From: Lysinibacillus sphaericus
Lineage (GTDB): Bacteria > Bacillota > Bacilli > Bacillales_A > Planococcaceae
Assembly (NCBI RefSeq): GCF_002982115.1
Contig: NZ_CP019980.1
Coordinates: forward strand, 628,001 to 692,000
Direction: 5' to 3'
Length of the DNA stretch: 64,000 nucleotides
The position numbers were made by a program, and so were the translations under genes. Positions 31,870 to 40,702 of this stretch are shown piece by piece. Every line of letters begins with the position of its first letter. Position 1 is the stretch's first letter. The notes beneath the pieces are model-generated. The model was given only the letters and a program-made list of their open reading frames with translations, searched no databases and had not been told where the DNA came from.

Positions 31870-32724
31870 ATGAATCTAATTAATAAAAAAGTTACACATA
31901 AGCGTTTTGGCATGGGTAGTATCGTTAAACATAATGAGTCCATTATTGAAATACATTTTGCAACAGAAAATAAAATGTTTGTTTTTCCTGATGTATTTGG
32001 AAAGTACTTAAAATTACATGATAAAAGTGATGCTCAGTTAATTGAAAAAATAATACAAAAAAAGGAAATTGAACGTAAGGAAGAAGAAATGAGGAAGGAA
32101 GAAGAAAAAAAACTGCAACGAAGAAACCAAAAACTTCGCTTAGAACACGAAAAACTGATGAAACATCATAAACTGCATCCAGAATCTCAAATGGTTTTTA
32201 AATGTGACACAGAAGAACAGACTAGTTCTTTGTTAGAGTGGAAGGTTTTTTCAGGCGCTATAAAAAGTGGTAATAACAAAGGAAAGCCAAACAAACCTAA
32301 CCGCATGCACCAAAATAGCGCTGTCCTATTAACAGCATTAGATTCCGGCATGTCTGAAAAAGACAGACGTATTTTAGGTGTCTATATGGTGAATGAAGAT
32401 TTTATCGGTATGCTGTGTGAAGATGGGAATATTCCGGCCCATTCAAAATACAGACTCCAACTTACAGAACAGGAATCGAATCAGCTACTTTTTTGGAAAT
32501 ATTATATAGATAAAAAATACCCTAACAAAATGACATGGAATACAGGTAAATACCGTTATTTTGATAATTTATGGATGGCTCAAATTTTACTTGATATCGT
32601 TTCATTGAAAAGTGAACCAACAGAACGAGAATTTGCACAACAATTTTTAAAACATTTTTGTAAAATGAATCAGATAACAGTTCATGATTTACCAAAGCCG
32701 AATGGGGCATTATTGCGTATTTAG
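31870..32724 (+). CDS. Unrecognised protein with Tudor-like N-terminus and charged coiled coil
   Basis: 284 aa, no functional assignment. Residues 1-50 (VTHKRFGMGSIVKHNES...FVFPDVFGKYL) have the V-H-x-x-F/W-G-x-G-x-I-V pattern of small Tudor-like domains such as the PcrA/UvrD C-terminus. Residues about 58-100 are a Lys/Glu/Arg-rich coiled coil (KKEIERKEEEMRKEEEKK). Residues 110-284 form an unknown domain (GALKSGNNKGKPNKP-like loop, GVYMVNEDFIGML, HSKYRLQLTEQE). ATG 31870 follows AAGGAGG. It is monocistronic between its own promoter and terminator, so it may be an accessory gene. Confidence 0.75.
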   Translation: MNLINKKVTHKRFGMGSIVKHNESIIEIHFATENKMFVFPDVFGKYLKLHDKSDAQLIEKIIQKKEIERKEEEMRKEEEKKLQRRNQKLRLEHEKLMKHHKLHPESQMVFKCDTEEQTSSLLEWKVFSGAIKSGNNKGKPNKPNRMHQNSAVLLTALDSGMSEKDRRILGVYMVNEDFIGMLCEDGNIPAHSKYRLQLTEQESNQLLFWKYYIDKKYPNKMTWNTGKYRYFDNLWMAQILLDIVSLKSEPTEREFAQQFLKHFCKMNQITVHDLPKPNGALLRI

Positions 32725-32789
32725 ACGTTATCCCAAAGATAATAAGAATGACAGGGAACTGACATGTTTTTATACAATCTTTTATCAAA

Positions 32790-32823
32790 AACGAATTCTT
32801 ATTAATGGGATTCGTTTTTTTTT
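32790..32823 (+). terminator. Terminator after the 31870 gene
   Basis: AACGAATTC (32790-32798) pairs with GGATTCGTT (32808-32816; one G-U), 9-nt loop, followed by a run of Ts to 32823. Confidence 0.75.
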
Positions 32824-32873
32824 GTATGAAATATAAATAAGATCTACTGATTTATGTATTTTTAGTTTTTGTC

Positions 32874-32913
32874 AAAAAAGCCAAGGATTTAATATCAATC
32901 CGTGGCTTTTTTT
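32874..32913. terminator. Terminator of the GntR-family gene, bidirectional
   Basis: A6-GCCA-x-GGATT (32874-32889) pairs with AATCC-x-TGGC-T6 (32897-32912) with one mismatch and a 7-nt loop. A- and T-runs on either side allow use on both strands between two convergent genes. Confidence 0.82.
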
Positions 32914-32930
32914 ATTGAGTAGATGTAGTT

Positions 32931-33656
32931 TTATTTATGTTGTTCGCCAATATGATTGAAAAGGGAGGCGGTTAATTCTCTTCGGATTTGCTTAATATGC
33001 TTTTCCATTAGTTGTTTGGCTTGATTGGCATCGCCGGCTGCGATGGCCAAGTAAATTTCTTTATGTTCATCTATAGTTTCTTGCGTACGGTCTAAGTCTT
33101 TCAAGCGCTGTGTTCGGGTCACACGGATTGTATCTTGCATATGTTCGCTAAGGGTTTGAAATAATTGCGAGAAGATTGAATTATGAGCAGCGAGAACGAT
33201 ATTAATATGGAAGCTTAAATCAGCTTGAATGCCTAGTTCCACGTCATTTTTTACTTGATTCATCATTTCCAATGCTTGCCCAATTCGTTCTAAATCTTCA
33301 GAAGTGGCTCGTTGTGAAGCTAAAAAGGCACATTCTACTTCAAGTGTTTGGCGAAGCTCTAGCATTTCATAAATAAGTTTTTTTTCTGTTTTTAAAATGG
33401 TAGAGGAAAGCTCTTGTCCTAATGAATGGCATTCAGGTGATTTCAGAAAACTGCCACTGCCTTGTTTAATGTCTATAATTCCTTTTATTTCAAGCTTTCG
33501 CAGTGCCTCTCTAACCGATGTTCGACTTACATTAAAGCGACTCGCTAATTCTCTTTCCGTCGGTAGTTTTTCTCCAGGCTGTAATTCTCCATTTAAAAAA
33601 TATTCCTGTATTTGATCTACAATAACTTGATAAGCTTTTTTCTTTGGTTGCAGCAT
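32931..33656 (-). CDS. FadR-subfamily GntR transcriptional regulator
   Basis: 241 aa. N-terminal winged helix typical of GntR proteins (LQPGEKLPTERELASRFNVSRTSVREALRKLEIKG, residues about 27-62, part shown) followed by an all-helical FCD ligand domain. In the latter His/Asp residues in HINIVLAAHNS, DEHKEIYLAI and EKHIKQIRREL fit the usual metal or ligand site. It is divergent from a 2-hydroxyacid dehydrogenase and a BASS transporter, so control of those genes by their substrate is the natural inference. B. subtilis LutR is a related regulator. Confidence 0.88.
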   Translation of the reverse strand: MLQPKKKAYQVIVDQIQEYFLNGELQPGEKLPTERELASRFNVSRTSVREALRKLEIKGIIDIKQGSGSFLKSPECHSLGQELSSTILKTEKKLIYEMLELRQTLEVECAFLASQRATSEDLERIGQALEMMNQVKNDVELGIQADLSFHINIVLAAHNSIFSQLFQTLSEHMQDTIRVTRTQRLKDLDRTQETIDEHKEIYLAIAAGDANQAKQLMEKHIKQIRRELTASLFNHIGEQHK

Positions 33657-33753
33657 TTCCTATGTCCTTCCCCTCAATTACATAGTAAAAGTATAAACGC
33701 TTTAATCATACAGAATTCCCACTTCGTTAGCAATGAAAGAAAATTATTAATTA

Positions 33754-33827
33754 TTGATATTTTCTGAATATTAAGTATAATAAAAATGGTTGGACCAATT
33801 ATAATATTTATGAAGATTGGTATAACC
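33754..33827 (+). promoter_or_regulatory. Promoter and candidate FadR-family operators for the oxidase-transporter operon
   Basis: TTGATA (33754-33759) and TATAAT (33776-33781) with 16-bp spacing form a good promoter. TGGTTGGACCA (33787-33797), a perfect TGGT-N3-ACCA palindrome of the FadR-family type, sits right at the expected transcription start. A second, weaker site TTGGTATAACC lies at 33817-33827. Binding by the adjacent GntR-family protein would block transcription; this is inferred. Confidence 0.55.
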
Positions 33828-33883
33828 TATTCATTTATCATTCATGACTTTGGGAAAATGGGAGAAAAAAAGGGGAGAATAAA

Positions 33884-35275
33884 ATGATGGCAAGTGTAAC
33901 AAATGAACAATTGGTGAGCGCGCTACAAGGTGTTCTGTCAGAAAGCCAAGTAACGATCAATCAAACAATTTTAGAACAACATAGTAGTGATGAATCTTAT
34001 CATCAAGCTAGTTTGCCGGATATCGTTGTGTTTCCAACAACAACTGAACAAGTGAGTCACATACTAACTATTGCAAATCAATATAAAGTTCCAATTGTCC
34101 CATTTGGCAGAGGAACAAGCTTGGAAGGACATGTAATTCCTTATGAACAAGGGATTACCATTGATTTTTCAGACATGAACAACATAGTAGAAGTGAGGGA
34201 GAAGGACTTTCTCGTAAAAGTTCAACCAGGGGTAACGCGTTCGCAGTTAAATAAAGAGTTAAAAAAATACGGTTTGTTTTTTTCAGTGGACCCTGGGGCA
34301 GATGCAACACTAGGTGGAATGGCCGCGACAAATGCGAGTGGCACAACGTCTGTTAAATATGGAGTAATGCGCGATCAAGTTCGAGATTTAGAAGTTGTGC
34401 TGTCAGATGGTACGGTTATTCATACCGGTAATTTAGCGGAAAAATCTTCATCTGGCTTTCATTTGAACGGTCTTTTTGTAGGGTCTGAAGGAACGCTCGG
34501 TTGCTTTACGGAATTGACGCTAAAAGTTTATGGACTTCCTGAATATGTAATGGCTGCTCGAGCATCTTTCAAAACAGTCAATGATGCAGTCGAAGCAGTC
34601 GTTAGTATTTTACAGGCCGGAATTCCAATCGCAAGAGTCGAACTGGTTGATGAACCTTCTATGAAACAAGTGAACTTGCATAGTAAAACAGCTTATGAGG
34701 AGCAACCAACGTTATTTTTAGAGTTTCATGGAAATGAAGCTGGTTTAAAGCAAGACGTTGATTTTATGAAAGAAATTGTAGCAGAGCATAATTGTCAAAA
34801 TATAGTTTTTGAGACTGACAATGCAGCGCGAAATCAGCTATGGGAAGCTCGCCATAATTTAGCTTACGCCTATGTCCATGGACATCCAGGAAAAAAACTG
34901 ATGGTGACAGATGTTTGTTTACCGATTTCTGAGTTAGCAGGGGCTATTGAACATGCGAGAAAAACACTGAATATGTTTGCCCTTACTGGGGGGATTGTTG
35001 GACATGTCGGTGATGGCAATTTCCATGTTCTTCTAATGATTGATATGCAGGATGCTAATGACATAGCAAAGGCGGATGAATTTAATGAATTAATTGTTAT
35101 GTATGCGCTTGAACGAGGGGGAACTTGTACAGGAGAGCATGGTGTCGGTATAGGGAAACAGAAATACCAAGAGAAAGAACATGGGAAAGCACTGCTTGTG
35201 ATGGAAAAGATTAAACAAGCGCTTGATCCGGATGCACTGTTGAATCCAAATAAAATATTAAAAATAAAGAAATAG
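33884..35275 (+). CDS. FAD-binding 2-hydroxyacid (D-lactate/glycolate) dehydrogenase, GlcD-like
   Basis: 463-aa soluble flavoprotein of the FAD_binding_4 / FAD-oxidase C family, which oxidises D-lactate, glycolate or similar acids. The FAD-binding part has VPFGRGTSLEGH near residue 90 and GGMAATNASGTTSVKYGVMRD near residue 145. The C-terminal part has GHVGDGNFHVLL and the closing CTGEHGVGIGKQ. ATG 33884 follows AGGGGAG. It forms an operon with a BASS transporter 11 bp downstream, under the divergent FadR-type regulator. The exact substrate cannot be read from sequence. Confidence 0.88.
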   Translation: MMASVTNEQLVSALQGVLSESQVTINQTILEQHSSDESYHQASLPDIVVFPTTTEQVSHILTIANQYKVPIVPFGRGTSLEGHVIPYEQGITIDFSDMNNIVEVREKDFLVKVQPGVTRSQLNKELKKYGLFFSVDPGADATLGGMAATNASGTTSVKYGVMRDQVRDLEVVLSDGTVIHTGNLAEKSSSGFHLNGLFVGSEGTLGCFTELTLKVYGLPEYVMAARASFKTVNDAVEAVVSILQAGIPIARVELVDEPSMKQVNLHSKTAYEEQPTLFLEFHGNEAGLKQDVDFMKEIVAEHNCQNIVFETDNAARNQLWEARHNLAYAYVHGHPGKKLMVTDVCLPISELAGAIEHARKTLNMFALTGGIVGHVGDGNFHVLLMIDMQDANDIAKADEFNELIVMYALERGGTCTGEHGVGIGKQKYQEKEHGKALLVMEKIKQALDPDALLNPNKILKIKK

Positions 35276-35286
35276 GGAGTGGGAAT

Positions 35287-36270
35287 ATGAAAATATTAGA
35301 AGCGATTAGTACGATAGCTGGAAAATACTTTGCGCTATGGGTCATCTGCATAGCTGTTATTGCTTTTATCATTCCCAACCCATTTTTACTATTTGGGGGC
35401 TATATTACAATATTGCTCGGCATCGTTATGTTTGGTATGGGACTAACGTTGAAAGCGGTTGATTTCAAATTAATTTTAACGAATCCAGTGCCCGTTATTA
35501 TTGGTGTTTGTGCTCAATATCTTATTATGCCGCTGACTGCTTTTTCCATTGCCTATATCATGAACTTACCCGCAGAATTAGCGGCAGGGCTTGTTCTTCT
35601 CGGTTCAGTTCCAGGGGGTACTGCTTCGAACGTCATGGTGTATTTAGCGAAGGGCAATGTGCCATTATCCATTACGATGACTTCCTTTTCAACGTTATTA
35701 GCGCCAATTGCCACACCATTCATACTTCTATTACTTGCAGGTAAATGGATGCCGGTCGATCCAATGGCAATGTTTACTTCTATTATTCAAGTGATTATTT
35801 TGCCGATTATTTTGGGGATTGTTATTCGGAAATTTGCCCCACAGATTGTAGAAAAGAGCATTAACGTCATTCCTCTTATCTCAGTAGTGGCTATTATCAT
35901 TATTGTCTCTGCAGTTGTTGCTGGCAATGTTGATAGCATAGCATCGGCAGGATTTATTATTTTTACGGCAGTAATGCTTCATAATGCATTTGGACTGCTG
36001 CTTGGCTATTTAACCGCGCTACTATTAGGACTTGATGAAAGTAATCGGAGAGCGATTTCCATTGAAGTGGGGATGCAAAACTCTGGTCTTGGGGTAGCAT
36101 TAGCCACTGCCCATTTTGGTCCGTTAGCTGCCTTACCGAGTGTTCTTGGTGCTGTGTGGCATAATATTTCCGGTCCAATTCTTGCTACTTATTGGTCGAA
36201 AAAAACGGAAAACATTGAACATCAGCTTAGTGAAAAAATACAAGAAAGCAACGTCGAAACACAAGTATAA
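35287..36270 (+). CDS. Bile acid:sodium symporter (BASS) family transporter
   Basis: 327-aa membrane protein with about nine or ten hydrophobic helices. The family's conserved segments are LGSVPGGTASNVMVYLAKGNVPLSI near residue 100 and ISIEVGMQNSGLGVALATAHF near residue 258. Bacterial BASS proteins move organic anions such as keto or hydroxy acids with sodium. Coupling to a hydroxyacid dehydrogenase suggests it imports that enzyme's substrate. ATG 35287 follows TAGGGAGTGGG. Confidence 0.88.
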   Translation: MKILEAISTIAGKYFALWVICIAVIAFIIPNPFLLFGGYITILLGIVMFGMGLTLKAVDFKLILTNPVPVIIGVCAQYLIMPLTAFSIAYIMNLPAELAAGLVLLGSVPGGTASNVMVYLAKGNVPLSITMTSFSTLLAPIATPFILLLLAGKWMPVDPMAMFTSIIQVIILPIILGIVIRKFAPQIVEKSINVIPLISVVAIIIIVSAVVAGNVDSIASAGFIIFTAVMLHNAFGLLLGYLTALLLGLDESNRRAISIEVGMQNSGLGVALATAHFGPLAALPSVLGAVWHNISGPILATYWSKKTENIEHQLSEKIQESNVETQV

Positions 36271-36301
36271 GAGATGGTAGACGTTATCAATATAATAAGA
36301 C

Positions 36302-36343
36302 AAGAACGAATTCCAATTTTGCTGGAATTCGTTCTTCTTTTTT
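36302..36343 (+). terminator. Terminator after the BASS transporter
   Basis: AAGAACGAATTCCA (36302-36315) pairs perfectly with TGGAATTCGTTCTT (36323-36336), 7-nt loop, then CTTTTTT. Confidence 0.9.
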
Positions 36344-36508
36344 GCTCGTTATAGGTTTGTTACGATCGATTTCTTTTAGGATAAATCTTTTCACAAATAA
36401 ATGTATTGTCAAAGGTTAGTAAAACTAATGTTTGCAGGGTTTTTTTATGGCAAGCATAGCAGCAGTAGTGAGAAACGAAACTTATTCTCTTGCAATATCG
36501 TCTACAAC

Positions 36509-36538
36509 TTGACAGAAGTGCGAAAACGGGAGTATTAT
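36509..36538 (+). promoter_or_regulatory. Promoter of the lipoteichoic acid synthase gene
   Basis: TTGACA (36509-36514) and TATTAT (36533-36538) with 18-bp spacing, about 105 bp before the gene start. The rest of the 373-bp gap holds the upstream terminator and nothing else I recognise. Confidence 0.6.
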
Positions 36539-36643
36539 ACATTAGCTACCGAAAAAAAGCTATAGTGAAGTAATAATTTTCCGAAATTTATACGAACAAT
36601 CTAACATTAGATTTCTATTAATAAGTAATAGGTAGGTGCAGAA

Positions 36644-38596
36644 ATGAAAAGTCTAATAAGTAAAAAAAGTGACTTATTAAACAGTTTTTTAGGGATATAT
36701 ATAGTAGCTGTAGTCATGTTATGGATGAAAACATACATCACGCAAACAGCACAATTTGATTTAGGTGTAGAAGGAGCACTTCAACATTTCCTTTTACTCT
36801 TAAATCCACTAGGTTCAGCAATGCTATTTTTAGGGATTGCTTTTTTAATTAGAGGAAAGAAAAGATATACATTACTGCTTGTTATTTACACGCTGATGTC
36901 AATTCTTTTATATGCTAATGTAGTGTATTACAGATTTTTTAGTGATTTTATTACATTACCGACCATTTTCCAAACGCAAAACTTTGGCGATTTAGGTGGT
37001 AGTATTCTTTCATTATTAAAACCTTATGATATTTTGTTCTTTGTGGATGTCGTTGTCATGTTTTATTTACGATTCTCAAGCAAAGTTCCAAAAGAAACAA
37101 AATCATTTGGATATAAAAAAGCAATGACGATTATTGCTTTTGCATTAATCGTATCAGTTGTCAATTTAGGATTAGCTGAGGCTAGTCGCCCTCAACTATT
37201 AACGCGAGGGTTTGATAGAAACTATATTGTGAAATATTTAGGTATGTATAACTATACGATTTATGACTCAGTAGAAACGATGAAAGCTTCCTCACAAAGA
37301 GCGTTGGCTGATAGTAGTGATATTACCGAAGTAATTAACTATACAAAATCGAACTACGCTAATCCGAATGCAAAATATTTTGGTGCAGCAAAAGGAATGA
37401 ACGTAATTTATTTACACTTAGAATCATTCCAAAACTTCCTAATCGACTATAAATTAAACGGTCAAGAAGTTACACCATTTTTAAATTCATTAGCAAAAGA
37501 TAATCATACATTGTATTTCGATAATTTCTTCCATCAAACTGGTCAAGGTAAAACGTCTGATGCAGAATTTATGTTAGAAAACTCTTTATTCGGATTACCA
37601 CAAGGTTCTGCCTATATTACAAAAGCACAAAATACGTATCAAGCAGCACCAAGTATTTTAAAAGATTATGGTTATACATCGGCTGTCTTCCACGGTAACA
37701 ACGGAAGCTTCTGGAACCGAAATGTTATATATAAATCATTTGGATTTGATAAGTTTTATGATGCAAGTTATTATGACACAGCCTCTTCAGATAACATGGC
37801 TGAATATGGTTTGTTAGATAAACCGTTCTTTGAACAATCGCAAAGCTTTTTAAATTCTTTACCACAACCGTTTTATACTAAATTAATTACGGTAGGGAAC
37901 CATTATCCATATAAAATGAATCAAGACTTAGTAACAATCGATAAAGCGAATACAGGCGATGCAAGTGTAGATAATTATTTCCAAACAGCACGCTATGCCG
38001 ACGAAGCAATTGAACAAATGTTTAATCAACTAAAAGAATCAGGTTTATATGATAATTCAATGATTGTTCTTTATGGTGACCATTATGGTATTTCAGACAA
38101 TCATAATGCAGCAATGGAACAAGTTTTGGGGAAAGAAATTACACCATATGAAAGTGCTAATTTACAACGTGTCCCATTATTTATTCATGTTCCAGGTATG
38201 CAAGGTGGTATCAACCATACGTATGGTGGTCAAACAGACTTGCTGCCAACACTTTTACATTTACTAGGAATTGATACGCAAAACTTTATTCAATTCGGTT
38301 CAGATTTATTATCAGATGAGCATAATGAAATTGTGCCATTTAGAAATGGCGATTTTGTGAGTCCAAAGATTTATTCAATTAATGAAAAATTTTATGATAA
38401 TAAAACTGGATTACTACTAGATGATAGTCAACTAGAGGCAGCACAAGCTATTAAAAAAGAAGTAGATTTTAAATTAGGCTTATCTGACAAAGTAGTGAAT
38501 GGTGATTTACTGCGATTTTATAAACCAACAGGTTATACGCCAGTAGATCCTTCAAAGTACAATTACAACAAAGATGACAGTATAGAAGCTAAATAA
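36644..38596 (+). CDS. ltaS: Lipoteichoic acid synthase family protein (LtaS-like)
   Basis: 650 aa. Five hydrophobic helices in residues 1-185 are followed by an extracellular sulfatase-like domain. That domain uses Thr304 (GQGKTSDAEF) as the nucleophile, with a metal-binding segment YGDHYGISDNHN near residue 478 and NLQRVPLFIHVPG. LtaS polymerises glycerol phosphate from phosphatidylglycerol into lipoteichoic acid and releases diacylglycerol, the substrate of DgkB at 26 kb. B. subtilis has four paralogues, so which role this copy has is open. The ribosome site (AATAGGTAGG) is weak. Confidence 0.9.
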   Translation: MKSLISKKSDLLNSFLGIYIVAVVMLWMKTYITQTAQFDLGVEGALQHFLLLLNPLGSAMLFLGIAFLIRGKKRYTLLLVIYTLMSILLYANVVYYRFFSDFITLPTIFQTQNFGDLGGSILSLLKPYDILFFVDVVVMFYLRFSSKVPKETKSFGYKKAMTIIAFALIVSVVNLGLAEASRPQLLTRGFDRNYIVKYLGMYNYTIYDSVETMKASSQRALADSSDITEVINYTKSNYANPNAKYFGAAKGMNVIYLHLESFQNFLIDYKLNGQEVTPFLNSLAKDNHTLYFDNFFHQTGQGKTSDAEFMLENSLFGLPQGSAYITKAQNTYQAAPSILKDYGYTSAVFHGNNGSFWNRNVIYKSFGFDKFYDASYYDTASSDNMAEYGLLDKPFFEQSQSFLNSLPQPFYTKLITVGNHYPYKMNQDLVTIDKANTGDASVDNYFQTARYADEAIEQMFNQLKESGLYDNSMIVLYGDHYGISDNHNAAMEQVLGKEITPYESANLQRVPLFIHVPGMQGGINHTYGGQTDLLPTLLHLLGIDTQNFIQFGSDLLSDEHNEIVPFRNGDFVSPKIYSINEKFYDNKTGLLLDDSQLEAAQAIKKEVDFKLGLSDKVVNGDLLRFYKPTGYTPVDPSKYNYNKDDSIEAK

Positions 38597-38604
38597 TAAT
38601 TAGT

Positions 38605-38676
38605 AGGCAGTTCAAGATGATGAGTTTGATATCACGAAGTTTATGATATTGTACCGTTAGCTAGGACTGCCTTTTC
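38605..38676 (+). terminator. Long hairpin terminator after ltaS
   Basis: AGGCAGTTC (38605-38613) pairs with GGACTGCCT (38664-38672; one G-U) enclosing 50 nt that hold an inner GATATCA/TGATATT stem, followed by TTTT. From 38677 to 38917 I see only AT-rich sequence with a TATAAT at 38784 lacking a good -35. Confidence 0.55.
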
Positions 38677-38917
38677 GCTTTTTAACACGAGCTGCTAGTG
38701 CATAGTATTTCCTGATTTTAGAAGTTAGAAATCTAATTAAAGTAGGAACTGTATGAAGATAAATAACAAAAGCTAGGTTATACTATAATAATGACTTTAT
38801 TGCTGAAACTAGCATTACGGTGTTAAGGACGATTCGTTTTTAGAAGTAGAAGCAATGAAGTTTTAGGGGATAAGTGAATAACCGAATATCCTATAATGAG
38901 AGGGTTTGAAGTAAAAT

Positions 38918-39871
38918 ATGACGAATAATTTTTGGCGGGATTTACCGCGACCATTTTTTGTACTTGCTCCAATGGAAGATGTGACGGATGTTGTGTTTCG
39001 TCATGTCGTAAGTAAAGCAGGTAGACCAGATGTATTTTTTACCGAGTTTACAAATTCAGATAGCTATTGTCATCCAGAGGGTCAGAAAAGTGTGCGAGGA
39101 CGTTTGCTTTTTACTGAAGATGAACAGCCTATGGTTGCTCACATATGGGGAGATAATCCTGAATATTTTAGACAAATGAGTATTGGTATGGCGGAGCTTG
39201 GTTTTAAAGGTGTTGATATTAATATGGGCTGTCCTGTACCGAATGTGGCTTCACGAGGCAAGGGAAGCGGTCTTATTTTACGTCCTGATGTTGCTGCGGA
39301 ACTTATTCAAGCAGCGAAAGCGGGTGGACTGCCTGTCAGTGTGAAAACAAGACTTGGCTTCACAGAAGTGGATGAGTGGCAGGAATGGCTTACACATATT
39401 TTAAAACAAGATATCGCTAACTTATCAATCCATCTGCGTACGAGAAAAGAAATGAGCCAAGTAGAAGCACACTGGGAGCTAATTCCGGAAATTAAAAAAT
39501 TACGAGATCAAATTGCACCAAATACGCTATTAACAATCAATGGAGACATCCCTGACCGTGCAACAGGTATGAAGCTAGTTGAACAATATGGTGTGGATGG
39601 CGTGATGATTGGACGAGGTATTTTTAAAAACCCATTTGCTTTTGAAAAAGAGCCAAAGGAACATAGTAGTAAAGAATATCTTGATCTTTTAAGATTACAG
39701 CTTGATCTTCAAGATCAATATGCTGAGGAGCTACCACGTTCAGTTACTGCGCTGCATCGCTTTTTCAAAATCTATGTTAAAGGATTCCGCGGGGCAAGTG
39801 AATTAAGAAATCAGTTAATGAATACAAAGACAACGGATGAAGTACGCGAATTGCTCAATCAATTTGAATAG
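38918..39871 (+). CDS. dus: tRNA-dihydrouridine synthase
   Basis: 317-aa FMN enzyme that reduces uridine to dihydrouridine in tRNA. TIM-barrel landmarks are [19 protein letters not shown] near residue 13, [21 protein letters not shown] near residue 99 with the catalytic Cys, [11 protein letters not shown] near residue 173, and [16 protein letters not shown] near residue 228. It differs from the DusB-type paralogue usually near folK/lysS. The first palindromic repeat starts directly after its TAG. Confidence 0.93.
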   Translation: MTNNFWRDLPRPFFVLAPMEDVTDVVFRHVVSKAGRPDVFFTEFTNSDSYCHPEGQKSVRGRLLFTEDEQPMVAHIWGDNPEYFRQMSIGMAELGFKGVDINMGCPVPNVASRGKGSGLILRPDVAAELIQAAKAGGLPVSVKTRLGFTEVDEWQEWLTHILKQDIANLSIHLRTRKEMSQVEAHWELIPEIKKLRDQIAPNTLLTINGDIPDRATGMKLVEQYGVDGVMIGRGIFKNPFAFEKEPKEHSSKEYLDLLRLQLDLQDQYAEELPRSVTALHRFFKIYVKGFRGASELRNQLMNTKTTDEVRELLNQFE

Positions 39872-39916
39872 GTGCCAGTCACTCAAACAATTCTAAATTG
39901 TTTGAGTGACTGGCAC
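39872..39916. repeat. Palindromic dispersed repeat, copy 1 (after dus)
   Basis: Two perfect 21-nt arms (39872-39892 and 39896-39916; outer part GTGCCAGTCACTCAAAC) with a 3-nt loop. It begins at the first base after the dus stop codon. There is no T-run, but the stem is strong enough to stop or stabilise RNA. Related copies lie at 42497 and 44181 and a half copy at 60930. Confidence 0.92.
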
Positions 39917-39991
39917 GTACTACATTCTTACTACGTAGTATCTTAATATTACTTATATTTACCTAATATTCTTTAGATAATACTACTAGTG

Positions 39992-40020
39992 TCGACAAAA
40001 ATTGACATGTAATTTATAAT
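39992..40020 (+). promoter_or_regulatory. Promoter of the riboswitch-1 operon
   Basis: TCGACA (39992-39997) and TATAAT (40015-40020) with 17-bp spacing. The start point would be about 35 nt upstream of the aptamer at 40060. A better -35 (TTGACA at 40002) is too close to the -10 to pair with it. Confidence 0.55.
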
Positions 40021-40059
40021 GTAAAATTGTAATAATGTTAGTATTATTTTAAGAAAATG

Positions 40060-40140
40060 AAAAGGCAAACTTACTGAAAGGTAAGGACGCAAAGCTACGA
40101 GTCTAAAATCCTATTGGGATTATGATAGTCGGGTTGCCAA
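40060..40140 (+). promoter_or_regulatory. Cyclic-di-GMP-I (GEMM) riboswitch 1
   Basis: Recognised by the GEMM pattern: P1 strands GGCAA (40064-40068) and TTGCC (40134-40138); a CTTAC-TGAAA-GGTAAG hairpin with GAAA tetraloop (40070-40085); the invariant GACGCAAAGC (40086-40095); a CTACGAGTC strand; and the second helix region closing with GTCGGGTTGCC. It senses the second messenger c-di-GMP. A terminator-like hairpin follows at 40161. An alternative hairpin (40136-40146 with 40152-40161) takes the 3' strand of P1, a plausible switch. On or off polarity cannot be decided by eye. Confidence 0.93.
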
Positions 40141-40160
40141 AATAATAAACGATTATTTGG

Positions 40161-40198
40161 CTATCCTTAATTTTTATAATAAGGGTAGTTTTTATTTT
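40161..40198 (+). terminator. Expression-platform terminator of riboswitch 1
   Basis: CTATCCTTA (40161-40169) pairs with TAAGGGTAG (40180-40188; one G-U), 10-nt loop, then TTTTTATTTT. It lies 21 nt after the aptamer and about 100 nt before the first gene. Confidence 0.72.
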
Positions 40199-40289
40199 CC
40201 TAAAAGGAGACAAATTAAAGAACTATAGCGTTAATAAAGTCTTGTTAGTATAGGATAGTAAAAAAACTATATGAAAAAGGAGATTAAAA

Positions 40290-40664
40290 ATGTTAGTCGT
40301 TGATAAACCGAAATATAATATGGCGATTTATGAAGCAAAAAAAGAAGTACACGTTCAAGTTCATGGGTTTATTAAAACAGAGCTTGTAGAGGAATATATA
40401 AAAGATTTGGAAGAGACTGTGGCGAAAGTACCAAAAAAATCCTATACCTTTGTAGTTGATGCAACGTATCAATCACCTGTTCCATCTAAAGTTTCAGCGG
40501 AGCTAGGGCAAACATTAATGTTTTACGCATCACTTGGCTTCAAAGATATCTATATTGTCAATCCAGCCTCTAAAATTGCCTATGTGCAAGTGAGAAATGC
40601 TTTAGAGGGAGTGAATTTCCCAGGAACAGTAGTTGACAATGTATCACAATTAGCAACACGATAG
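40290..40664 (+). CDS. Unrecognised 124-aa STAS-like protein, first gene of the c-di-GMP-controlled operon
   Basis: Small soluble alpha/beta protein. The alternation VHVQVHGFI - helix KTELVEEYIKDLEETVAKV - YTFVVDATYQ - helix - FKDIYIVNPAS is like SpoIIAA/STAS-type domains, but I do not recognise the family with confidence. No membrane segment, no cysteines. ATG 40290 follows AAAAAGGAG. It is preceded by riboswitch 1 and followed after 38 bp by the GNAT-like gene, so it is probably cotranscribed with that and the chemoreceptor. Confidence 0.8.
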   Translation: MLVVDKPKYNMAIYEAKKEVHVQVHGFIKTELVEEYIKDLEETVAKVPKKSYTFVVDATYQSPVPSKVSAELGQTLMFYASLGFKDIYIVNPASKIAYVQVRNALEGVNFPGTVVDNVSQLATR

Positions 40665-40702
40665 TTTTTAAATCACTAGAAGCATATTTGGAGGAATTTA
40701 TG

